A DNA stretch of 8,161 nucleotides from an uncultured Anaerolineaceae bacterium (lineage in GTDB: Bacteria > Chloroflexota > Anaerolineae > Anaerolineales > Anaerolineaceae): positions 1 through 8,161 of the forward strand of contig CALESS010000435.1 of assembly GCA_937907495.1 (NCBI GenBank), read 5' to 3'. The position numbers were made by a program, and so were the translations under genes. The stretch's first letter is position 1, and every line of letters starts with the position of its first letter. The notes below the pieces were generated by a model that worked only from the letters and a program-made list of their open reading frames with translations, searched no databases and had not been told where the DNA came from. Positions 1 to 6,346 of this stretch are shown in pieces.

Positions 1-2087
1 ACCATCTGGAGGAGGAAGGTCAGATCCAGGGTGGTGGAAAGCTCGCGGCTGATGCGGGTGAGCGCAGTTAACTGGTCCACCTGGCGGCGCAAACTTTCAT
101 CCGTCTGGGTGGATAAATAACCCTGCTCCACCACGCTCGCCAGTTGTGCCGCAGCGGTCACCACCACCTGCAAATCGGTCTGATCGTAGAAAAAATCATC
201 CTTGCTGCAAATCCAGACTTCACCAATGCCCTGGTCACGCACAATCAAGGGGGCAGCCAGCGCCGATTCCAACTGCCAGTGATTGAGAATGGCTTGATAA
301 AACGGGATGACCGGCTGGACGCTGATGCGCTTTTGCAACACCATCGGCCTTTGGTGGCCGGTGATTGTGAAGTGGAATTGGGGATCATCCACCGAAAGCA
401 CTGCCAGGCCATCCGGCAAATCCGGCCCCTGGGAGAAGAGCGAAGCCCGATGCAAGACCATCATGCCCCGGTTGGGGTCATAGAGGAAGACAAAAGCCGC
501 ATCTGCTTGCAGCAGGCGCAGCATCTCCTGCAGGGAGAAGCGCAAAATCTCATCCAGGTTGGCAGAAGAACCCGCCAGGCTGGCGATGCGCCGCAGACCT
601 TCTGCCCGTTGTGCCCGCTGGCGGGATTGCTGCACCAGGCCGGCATTTTCGATGATGGGCGCAGCCTGGGTGGCAATGATGGTGAGCAGGCGCACCTCGT
701 TGTTGGAAAAAGGCCGGCTGCCATCGCTATGGTTGGAAGCCTGCAAATACCCCAGCATCCGCCCGCCGCAAGTCAGCGGAACCAACACTGTTTCCCGCAG
801 GCTGGCGGATTGCGAAAGCACTGCCAGGCCAAGCTCTTCCCACTGCGGGTCATCAAAGGCATTCTCCGAGAGCAGCACGTCCTGATCGAGCATAATTTGT
901 TCCAGCCGGCCGCTGGAGGCGACTGGGATGCGATAGACATCCATGAATTGGTCGGGCAACCCGTGGAAGGGCGCACGGCCCTCCAGGGCATGCTGATATT
1001 CGTTGTAAATCAGGAAACCCAATACCTCCACCGGCATGAGGGGCATAATGCTCTCAATCAGGCGGGAGAAAAGGGTCAGCGGATCGCGGGCGGCACTGAA
1101 AGCCTGGGCTAACTGCGCCAATCCGGCCAATTCTGCCGAGCGGTTTTGCTCGTTGCGGAAGCGCAAAGCATTATTCAACGCCGTTGAGGCATCCGTGGCA
1201 ATGCCTTCGAGCAGGGCGATATCGTTCTGCTGGAAGGTTTCGGGCGTCAATGCGCCCAGTTCCAGCGTTCCGAGTAATTTCTCATCCAGCAACAGCGGCA
1301 CGCCCAGGTAAGCCCGGAAGGGCAGAACCGCGCGCTCAATGGCGGGGCGTAAATCGGGGCGGCTGGCCACATCGGTTATCAGCAGCGGCTGGCGGCTATC
1401 CGCCAGGCGGCCGGTGAGCCCCTGGGAATTGAGATAACGCTCCTCCGCCTGAAACACCTTCCAGCCTCCGCCTTCCACTTCCTGGTAGCGGTAGGGAAGG
1501 AAGGATTCGCTGCCCTCTTCCCAGAGGGTGATTTCCAGCACCTCACACGGGAAAACCTTGAGAGCCACCGCAAAAATGGCCTCCAGGGTATCTTCCAGTT
1601 CCAGGCTGTGGTTGAATTCGTAGGTTGGCCGGCCGGAAGATTTCTTCAGCGGCTGGGTGGGTTGAGAGTCTTCCGCGGGCCGCAGGGTAATAACCATTAA
1701 AGATTGCGGGCCAGCCAGCCGGTGCGAAGCCCCTTGCAGGCTCTGCCCGTGCAGCACAAAGGCAGCCTGCCCCTCCCCTGCGCACAGGCTTAAGAAAGCC
1801 TCGGATGGGCGGGCACGCCGCACCAGGTGCTCAAGGGTGGCGGCCTCATCCGCCTCCAGGTCAAACCATTGGCGGGCGATGGGGTTGATCTCCACCAGGC
1901 GGCCTCCCGGCTCCAATACGATCCAGGCATCCGTGCCCTGCGCCGGGGCAGGGGCAGCTTCCGTGAGCCGGGGTGCCTGGGTCAGCCGGCGCGCCCCAAA
2001 TCGGAGGACCAGGCTGACAACCAGCCAGAGAACCAATCCGGTGAGGAGCAGCAGCAAAGCCAGGCTGATCAGTTGGGCGGGGGTCAT
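1..2087 (-). CDS. Membrane-anchored PAS/multi-GAF sensor protein (C-terminus beyond left edge)
   Basis: The reading frame is open from ATG 2087 to the left edge, giving 695 visible residues. Residues 6-29 form one hydrophobic membrane segment, followed by a basic stretch (RFGARR). Residues about 53-140 look PAS-like (DAWIVLEPGGRLVEINPIA). Three GAF domains follow at about 165-308, 333-482 and 511-655. Each ends in the usual pattern of a PL core, a GxLxL-type strand, a D/N-x-x-LL helix and an A-x-Q/D-A segment. A linker (LTALTRISRELSTTLDL) then starts a fourth GAF or the signalling helix before the output domain. GAF domains bind small ligands or mediate dimerisation, so this is probably a sensor. 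Whether the output is a histidine kinase, a phosphatase or nothing cannot be seen. The start lies 9 nt after the stop of the REC-GGDEF gene, with only a weak distant GAGG, which suggests translational coupling. Domain calls are confident; the type of signalling output is unknown. Confidence 0.9.
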   Translation of the reverse strand, partial: MTPAQLISLALLLLLTGLVLWLVVSLVLRFGARRLTQAPRLTEAAPAPAQGTDAWIVLEPGGRLVEINPIARQWFDLEADEAATLEHLVRRARPSEAFLSLCAGEGQAAFVLHGQSLQGASHRLAGPQSLMVITLRPAEDSQPTQPLKKSSGRPTYEFNHSLELEDTLEAIFAVALKVFPCEVLEITLWEEGSESFLPYRYQEVEGGGWKVFQAEERYLNSQGLTGRLADSRQPLLITDVASRPDLRPAIERAVLPFRAYLGVPLLLDEKLLGTLELGALTPETFQQNDIALLEGIATDASTALNNALRFRNEQNRSAELAGLAQLAQAFSAARDPLTLFSRLIESIMPLMPVEVLGFLIYNEYQHALEGRAPFHGLPDQFMDVYRIPVASSGRLEQIMLDQDVLLSENAFDDPQWEELGLAVLSQSASLRETVLVPLTCGGRMLGYLQASNHSDGSRPFSNNEVRLLTIIATQAAPIIENAGLVQQSRQRAQRAEGLRRIASLAGSSANLDEILRFSLQEMLRLLQADAAFVFLYDPNRGMMVLHRASLFSQGPDLPDGLAVLSVDDPQFHFTITGHQRPMVLQKRISVQPVIPFYQAILNHWQLESALAAPLIVRDQGIGEVWICSKDDFFYDQTDLQVVVTAAAQLASVVEQGYLSTQTDESLRRQVDQLTALTRISRELSTTLDLTFLLQM
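393..411 (-). repeat. 19-bp direct repeat within the GAF gene, copy 1
   Basis: The 19 bases at 393-411 recur identically at 813-831, 420 bp (140 codons) away and in the same frame. Both copies encode a G-L-A-V-L-S peptide, here in the third GAF domain (residues about 560-565). The positions within the two GAF domains do not correspond, so this is not simple domain duplication. It may reflect a small conversion event or chance. Confidence 0.6.
813..831 (-). repeat. 19-bp direct repeat within the GAF gene, copy 2
   Basis: This is the second copy of the repeat at 393-411. It encodes G-L-A-V-L-S at residues 420-425 in the second GAF domain, shortly before the RETVLVPL core strand. Confidence 0.6.
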
Positions 2088-2096
2088 TTTACGGGG

Positions 2097-2993
2097 TTAA
2101 CCTCGGGCAGAATCCTGCCGGCGTTCTTCCGCCGCCAGTTCCGTGATTTCGCGGATATCGGAGGGAGCGTGGGTGGCAGGTGAGATGACGCCCACAGCCA
2201 GTGTCATCAGGGGGGCTTGCTCCATTTCACCGTTATCCTTGGGAGCCACCATGTACCCCTGCTGGATGTCCATAAAGGAATAATGCGCCCGTACTTCCGT
2301 AGCAAAACGCTCTTTCAGTTCAACTTTGATGGCTTCGGCCTTCTCTTCGCTGGTGATGATGACGAAGTTATCCCCACCGGCATGCCCGATGAAATCGCTG
2401 GAGGAACCGAGGTGGTCCACCACTTCCCCAAGCAGCATAGCCGTGAAGCGCAGCACATCTCCGGCTGCGATGAAGCCATACACATCCCGGAAGGGTTCAA
2501 AGAAGTTGATGCGCACATCCATGAACGCCCAACTCTTCTGGCGGATGATGCGCCGCAGTTGATCTTCGATTAAACGACCGGCGGGCAGCCCGGATTGGGG
2601 ATCCGTCAGGCTTTCACGCTCGGAGCGGGCGATTGCATTCTGCACATACAACTTCAGTTCTTCGATATCAAACGGTTTGGTGATGTAGTTGTCTGCGCCC
2701 AGTTCCAATCCCTGCAGCTTGTCACTGCGTTCATCTTTCTGGGTCAGGAAGATGACCGGGATATGGCTGGTGCGGGTATTGGTGCGCAGATTGCGGCAGA
2801 CTTCATAGCCATCAATATCCGGCAGCATAATATCCAGCACGATCAGATGGGGCATGTTTTGGCGGGTTTTTTCCAGGGCATCATTGCCGCGCAAAGCGAG
2901 GTCCACGTCATATCCCTGGCTGCTGAAGTAAATCTTCAACATATTGGCGATATCTACATCATCTTCCACAATCAAAAGGCGGGCTTTTCCCAT
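2097..2993 (-). CDS. Response regulator: REC domain fused to a degenerate GGDEF domain
   Basis: The protein has 298 residues. The receiver domain (about 4-122) is intact: acidic pocket E10/D11/D12, phospho-acceptor D54 in IVLDIMLPD, T84 in FLTQK, Y103 and K106 in YITKPF. It should therefore be phosphorylated by a histidine kinase. The second domain (about 128-275) has the GGDEF-domain entry motif (SLTDPQSGLP) and the spaced G-x-x-x-A-A-G-D-V-L motif. However, the signature reads GGDNF at 206-210. The usual D-x-D-x-F-K-x-x-N-D region is replaced by DVRINFFEPFRD, and the inhibitory-site RxxD is SSSD at 197-200. Diguanylate cyclase activity is therefore unlikely; a role as nucleotide sensor or protein adaptor is inferred. 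ATG 2993 is chosen because a perfect AAGGAGG sits 5 nt upstream. A TTG six codons further upstream (3011) would place that site inside the coding region. It is co-transcribed with the GAF sensor 9 nt downstream, its likely input partner. Confidence 0.95.
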   Translation of the reverse strand: MGKARLLIVEDDVDIANMLKIYFSSQGYDVDLALRGNDALEKTRQNMPHLIVLDIMLPDIDGYEVCRNLRTNTRTSHIPVIFLTQKDERSDKLQGLELGADNYITKPFDIEELKLYVQNAIARSERESLTDPQSGLPAGRLIEDQLRRIIRQKSWAFMDVRINFFEPFRDVYGFIAAGDVLRFTAMLLGEVVDHLGSSSDFIGHAGGDNFVIITSEEKAEAIKVELKERFATEVRAHYSFMDIQQGYMVAPKDNGEMEQAPLMTLAVGVISPATHAPSDIREITELAAEERRQDSARG

Positions 2994-2998
2994 CAGAG

Positions 2999-3005
2999 CC
3001 TCCTT
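2999..3005 (-). promoter_or_regulatory. Shine-Dalgarno site of the REC-GGDEF gene
   Basis: AAGGAGG, read on the minus strand, lies 5 nt before ATG 2993. It is the strongest ribosome binding site in the window and decides the start against the upstream in-frame TTG at 3011. The site ends an 80-nt gap after the beta-helix gene. I see no convincing internal promoter or terminator in that gap, so the downstream pair may be translated independently of the genes before it. Confidence 0.85.
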
Positions 3006-3073
3006 GCTCAAATAAGACCGATTTTCATCCTACATCCCTTTTTTCAGCAGGGGAGTAGCTGGTTGACATCTTG

Positions 3074-4351
3074 TTACCAGGTCTCGCCGGTGGATTCACC
3101 GGGGCGAGGGTATAAACGTTTGTGGTTGCTGCGGGCAGCCAGGTGGTGGTGATCGCTGTCTTCATAAGCGATATCCCGGTCAATCACCCGGCGGGTTTCA
3201 CTGGCGACGAGTACCACGTCACTTTCGATGGTGCGGGCAGGGAAGATGATCCACCCGGAGCCGATGCGGCAATTGTGACCGACGCAACTGCCCAGCACCG
3301 GGCGGTTGGAGGGCTGTAACTTGCCGGAGCCATCCCGGGCTTTGATCTGCGCCGAGAGCAGATTGAAATCTGTGAAGGTATTCCCGGCGCCGATGAAGGA
3401 ATTGCGGCCCACCACGCACATTTGCAGGCAGGTATTCTGGGCGACCATGCTGTTATCCATGATGGAGGTCATAAAGAGCGAGGCGCGGAATGGCAAAAAA
3501 GTGCCATCCCCCACCACCGAGAGCATCAACTGGCAGCCCTGCGAAATATTCACGTTATCTCCGATGATGCAATTCTCGATCACGGCATTGGCGCCCACGG
3601 TGACGTTATCGCCAATGGTGGTGGGGCCATGGATAACGGCGCTGGGATCAATCACACAATTGCGGCCCATCTTCACCACACCCGATGATTCCAAAACCTG
3701 GCGGCCCTCATAGATGGCTTTGGCCAGTACCTTCAACTTGAAAGGCACATCCCGGTTGAGCTGGTCTTCGAAGCGCGCTCCCCGTCCAAACAGGCCAAAA
3801 ACCGTCTCTGCGATGAAGATATGCACCCACGAATCAATGGCGATCAGGCTGCGCAGGGGCACCTGGTAGATCAGGTCGCCGGTTTCCGCGGCCATGTAGG
3901 TGGGTACATGGTAATAGCCGATTTCGCGGGCTTGCAAATCCATCACCAGGGGTTCAACATCCGCCGAAGGCCCAGCCGGATAATACCACAAATCCACATA
4001 ATACAGGTCACCCGCCCGGGTGTAAGAGGTGGAAAGTGGCAGACAATGCTCGCGGAAGGCGGGGTCTTTAATGGAAAAGGCTGCCCGCAGCGGACGGTTC
4101 AGCTTTTTGGCCTCTTTAATGAACGCGGCCATGTAAAATTCATCAAACCACAAATTATCTCGATAGACCAGGCAAGCTTCGCGGGTTTGCGGCAGGCGGG
4201 CACCCGGCGGAAGCTCCAGCTCATGCGTGATATAAGGGGCCAGCACATCCCGCTGGTATAACCATAAGGGCTTATTCTGAATACGCAAATCCCGGGCGAC
4301 TTCGTTAAAAGGCGAGATCGAACGCTTGTTTTCCAGGATAATTTTGAACAT
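3074..4351 (-). CDS. Left-handed beta-helix (hexapeptide repeat) protein with an uncharacterised N-terminal domain
   Basis: The protein has 425 residues. Residues about 224-385 carry imperfect hexapeptide repeats with I/V/L at the turn positions (CVIDPSAVIHGPTTIGDNVTV, then AVIENCIIGDNVNIS, FIGAGNTF and SCVGHNCRIGSG). This is the fold of acyltransferases and of the C-terminal half of GlmU-like sugar nucleotidyltransferases. The first 220 residues are soluble and contain many aromatic residues. I see no GT-A nucleotidyltransferase signature (no L-x-G-G-x-G-T-R motif). The opening, with its PF-N-x-x-R-D-L and W-x-Y-x-R-x-x-L spacing, only faintly recalls GlmU-like uridylyltransferases. There are no signal peptide or membrane segments, so it is probably cytoplasmic. 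The tail has an HHH run at 401-403. The start is ATG 4351, with AAGGA 4 nt upstream; an in-frame TTG at 4363 would overlap the V4R gene and lacks such a site. Substrate and reaction are unknown. A transferase acting on a sugar nucleotide or acyl group, or a catalytically inactive scaffold, are both possible. Confidence 0.88.
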   Translation of the reverse strand: MFKIILENKRSISPFNEVARDLRIQNKPLWLYQRDVLAPYITHELELPPGARLPQTREACLVYRDNLWFDEFYMAAFIKEAKKLNRPLRAAFSIKDPAFREHCLPLSTSYTRAGDLYYVDLWYYPAGPSADVEPLVMDLQAREIGYYHVPTYMAAETGDLIYQVPLRSLIAIDSWVHIFIAETVFGLFGRGARFEDQLNRDVPFKLKVLAKAIYEGRQVLESSGVVKMGRNCVIDPSAVIHGPTTIGDNVTVGANAVIENCIIGDNVNISQGCQLMLSVVGDGTFLPFRASLFMTSIMDNSMVAQNTCLQMCVVGRNSFIGAGNTFTDFNLLSAQIKARDGSGKLQPSNRPVLGSCVGHNCRIGSGWIIFPARTIESDVVLVASETRRVIDRDIAYEDSDHHHLAARSNHKRLYPRPGESTGETW

Positions 4352-4355
4352 GGCT

Positions 4356-4360
4356 TCCTT
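4356..4360 (-). promoter_or_regulatory. Shine-Dalgarno site of the beta-helix gene
   Basis: AAGGA on the minus strand lies 4 nt before ATG 4351 and shares its first base with the TGA stop of the V4R gene. It supports ATG over TTG 4363 and suggests termination-reinitiation coupling. Confidence 0.6.
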
Positions 4361-4971
4361 CAATCCAGGCTCGGGTTTTCAACCTGGATGATACAGGCAT
4401 CCCCGCCCGCAGCGCGGCATTCCACCTCGCTCACCGAGTGGAATTTGCCACTGCTGGCAAAAAGAAAATATTCCTGCACCAATCCTACCCAAAATGGGCA
4501 GGCGGGGTCATCTGTTTCCCGCTGCCAGCAGAAGGGGCATTGCGGGGCCTGCATTTGCCAGCGATCCTCTCCCTGGGTCACTGCGAATTCGGTTCCGGTC
4601 AACTCGCCGAGCAAGCCCGCCAGCGAGATGAATCCATTGGTCAGCCGCAGCGGAGCGGGTTGCAGCCGGAACTTCACCTGGTCCCAGCCCAAAGCGCCTT
4701 CATGGGCGTGGCGCAAGCTGGCGAAGATGGCGCGCCCGGCCCGCAGGGCAATGCCGCGCCCGCCGCGTGTGCCGTAAACTTCCTCCAATGCCACCTGAAG
4801 GGCGGCAAGCTCCACCGAGGGCAATTCCAGCGAGCCAGCGGCTCCTCCGGAAGAAAGACCCGCCAGGCGGTTGACGGCCTGGGCGCCGGTTTGCCCGATG
4901 ACTCGTTCAATGCCGTCGGCCATCAGGCGGCCCATTTCACTGGCGCAGGCTATCTGTGGTGCACTCATCAT
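4360..4971 (-). CDS. V4R-domain protein (4-vinyl-reductase / hydrocarbon-binding type)
   Basis: The protein has 203 residues. The C-terminal half shows the V4R pattern: CPFC at 145-148, then C158 in DPACPFWVG, a helix (GLVQEYFLFAS), and finally SEVECRAAGGDACIIQV with E182, E184, C185 and C193. In the V4R family (COG1719; BchJ, XylR/DmpR sensory domains and others) the late E/C-x-G-x-C residues form a metal-coordinated small-ligand pocket. The residues 1-90 are helical and Ala/Gly-rich (AVNRLAGLSSGG, ALEEVYGTRGGRG). This is the usual layout of stand-alone V4R proteins, which bind hydrophobic or aromatic ligands or act as partners of signalling proteins. No enzyme activity is evident, and bacteriochlorophyll reductase is not implied because no pigment genes are nearby. 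The stop of the hydrolase gene overlaps the start (TGATG), so the two are coupled. ATG 4971 has GGGAG 7 nt upstream. GTG 4974 and ATG 4968 are alternatives that change only the first residue. Confidence 0.85.
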   Translation of the reverse strand: MMSAPQIACASEMGRLMADGIERVIGQTGAQAVNRLAGLSSGGAAGSLELPSVELAALQVALEEVYGTRGGRGIALRAGRAIFASLRHAHEGALGWDQVKFRLQPAPLRLTNGFISLAGLLGELTGTEFAVTQGEDRWQMQAPQCPFCWQRETDDPACPFWVGLVQEYFLFASSGKFHSVSEVECRAAGGDACIIQVENPSLD

Positions 4972-5768
4972 CACCGCTCTCCCGCCGGGGCATCCAAAAA
5001 GTCTTTCAGCGTAGTCATGAACGGTCGAGGCTCATCCAGCATGATGAAGTGCCCGGCGTTTTTGAAGCGTTCGATACGGGCGTCCGGCAGCCCTCCTTGC
5101 AATGCCTTCCACTGGTGGGGGCTGACGATGTTATCCCGGTCGCCAAACATGCCCATCACCGGCACCTGGATCTGGCCGATTTGCGGGCGCAAATCTGTCT
5201 TGCGCAGGGTGGCGATGGAAACCAGGAAGGATTCCAGGGTGGTTTTGGAAAGGTCACGATCCATCATAGCCGGGAATTCCGGATCGCGGCAAATGAAGGG
5301 GGAAGCGACCGTCATGGCTTTGCGGAAGGCGGGGAAAAGGGAGAAGAGCAGAAAGGCAATCGGTCGGTAACCGGCGGCTTTCAAGGGCAGGGCCAGCGAG
5401 GAACCGACCACCGGCGAGCCGATGATGACCACCTTCTTCACCCGTTCAGGGTGTTGGATGGCAACCGAAAGGCTGACGGTGCCGCCCATACTGTGCCCCA
5501 CCAGCGGCGCAGAGAGGATGCCCATCTGCTCCATGAATTGATCCACCATCCCAACGAAATCTTTCACCTGGTAGGTATTCAGCTTTCGCCCGGATTCGCC
5601 AAAGCCCCAAAAATCAAGCGCATAGGTGCGGTAATACTGTCCGAGCCAGGTCATCACCTCGCGCCACAGGCCCCAGGAACCCAGCCAGCCATGCAGCAAA
5701 ATAACGGGTTTACCCCGCCCAAAAGTTTCGTAATGTAGAATCCCCTGATCGGTCGTTATAGATGACAC
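4971..5768 (-). CDS. Alpha/beta-fold hydrolase
   Basis: The protein has 265 residues, typical of single-domain alpha/beta hydrolases. Visible landmarks are the oxyanion-hole HGWLG at 26-30, the D-x-W-G-F-G-x-S-G turn at 52-60, the nucleophile elbow GHSMGG with S93, the probable acid D212 in GDRDNIV, and the catalytic histidine H240 in NAGHFIMLDEP. The triad is complete, so it should be an active serine hydrolase. A lid of about 70 residues (122-190, with a hydrophobic AFLLFSLFPAF patch) suggests a lipid or other apolar substrate. Family motifs cannot tell esterase, lipase, C-C hydrolase (MhpC-like) or haloperoxidase-like apart. It has no signal peptide, so it is cytoplasmic. The start is GTG 5768, 15 nt after the GTPase stop. 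There is only a modest purine-rich site (GGCGGGAAAAA) before it, and the next in-frame ATG would remove the first strand. The 3' end overlaps the V4R gene, which suggests a functional pair. Confidence 0.93.
   Translation of the reverse strand: MSSITTDQGILHYETFGRGKPVILLHGWLGSWGLWREVMTWLGQYYRTYALDFWGFGESGRKLNTYQVKDFVGMVDQFMEQMGILSAPLVGHSMGGTVSLSVAIQHPERVKKVVIIGSPVVGSSLALPLKAAGYRPIAFLLFSLFPAFRKAMTVASPFICRDPEFPAMMDRDLSKTTLESFLVSIATLRKTDLRPQIGQIQVPVMGMFGDRDNIVSPHQWKALQGGLPDARIERFKNAGHFIMLDEPRPFMTTLKDFLDAPAGER
4979..4983 (-). promoter_or_regulatory. Shine-Dalgarno site of the V4R gene, inside the hydrolase 3' end
   Basis: GGGAG on the minus strand lies 7 nt before ATG 4971 and within the last codons of the hydrolase gene (PAGER). 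Together with the TGATG stop-start overlap it indicates coupled translation. GTG 4974, only 4 nt from the site, is the second choice. Confidence 0.55.
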
Positions 5769-5783
5769 TTTGTTTTTCCCGCC

Positions 5784-6320
5784 TCAGGCCTTGGCATCCA
5801 TTTTTGCCAGAATGCTGAACAATAGCTCCAGCAACACTTTTTTCACCGATTCTTTATCTTTGGCTACACAAGAAAGCATCTTGACCGCGGGGTCCAACCG
5901 CAAGGCCACCCGCATGTCGTCTACGTCCCAGGCATCTTTGTGATCTTGCTTGTTGGCTGCCACCACAAAGGGCGTGGGAGCATAGGCTTTGAAGGTCTCC
6001 AGGATGGTGCGCGCCTCGCGGAAAGTCTCCGGGCGGGTTGAATCCACCGCCACCACAAAACCGAGCATACCTTCAGAGAGAATCTCCCACATAAAATCAA
6101 AGCGCTTCTGACCGGGGGTGCCAAACAGGTAAAGCACCAGGTCATCATCCACCGTAATCCGCCCAAAATCCATCGCGACTGTGGTCGAGCTTTTGACTTT
6201 TTCCGCCTCAAGGGAGATTTTGCGTTCGGTAGAGACCACATCAATTTCGCTGATCGAGCGGATAAACTCGGTCTTGCCTGCGTTGAAGGGTCCTGTCACA
6301 ACTATTTTAACCGTTTGCAT
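5784..6320 (-). CDS. Ras-like small GTPase of the COG2229 / CvnD type
   Basis: The protein has 178 residues, a single G domain. G1 is GPFNAGKT at 10-17. G2 lies in SSTTVAMDFGRI (T46/T47). G3 is FGTPGQKRF at 66-74. G4 is NKQD at 123-126, and G5 is SCVAKD at 150-155. The TTVAMDFGR and FGTPGQ-R-F-x-F-M-W signatures mark the COG2229 GTPases, which include the conservon CvnD proteins of actinobacteria; MglA is a more distant relative. The glycine where most GTPases have the G3 aspartate (D-x-x-G) is, as I recall, normal in this group. All nucleotide contacts are otherwise present, so GTP binding is expected. It would act as a molecular switch at the cytoplasmic face of the membrane. The visible part of the operon has no Roadblock/MglB-type partner. 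The neighbouring DUF4388 protein is the obvious partner candidate. ATG 6320 has AAGGA 9 nt upstream and follows the DUF4388 stop by 26 nt. Confidence 0.95.
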   Translation of the reverse strand: MQTVKIVVTGPFNAGKTEFIRSISEIDVVSTERKISLEAEKVKSSTTVAMDFGRITVDDDLVLYLFGTPGQKRFDFMWEILSEGMLGFVVAVDSTRPETFREARTILETFKAYAPTPFVVAANKQDHKDAWDVDDMRVALRLDPAVKMLSCVAKDKESVKKVLLELLFSILAKMDAKA

Positions 6321-6346
6321 TGAATGGATTCCTTGTTCGGAGAGAG

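Noticed and set aside
144..1112. Long plus-strand open frame (322 codons)
   Set aside because: It lies antisense to the GAF gene, whose frame shows clear GAF domains; the plus-strand translation has no domain pattern and no ribosome site.
3063..3068. Perfect TTGACA on the plus strand
   Set aside because: No -10 element lies 15-19 bp downstream; the TATAAA near 3111 is too far, and no plus-strand gene follows.
2994..3073. Possible internal promoter or terminator in the 80-nt gap before the REC-GGDEF gene
   Set aside because: Only TAGGAT-like and CCCT/AGGG fragments occur; no -35 at proper spacing and no stable stem with a U-run.
4360..4971. V4R protein as bacteriochlorophyll 4-vinyl reductase
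   Set aside because: No pigment genes are nearby, and the domain is common in non-photosynthetic signalling or ligand-binding proteins.
4438..5370. Plus-strand open frame of 310 codons across the V4R and hydrolase genes
   Set aside because: It is antisense to two well-supported genes with intact motifs; its translation is compositionally odd and spans an operon junction.
5784..6320. Glycine in place of the G3 aspartate as evidence of a dead GTPase
   Set aside because: FGTPGQ is, as I recall, normal in COG2229/CvnD-type GTPases, and G1, G4 and G5 are intact.
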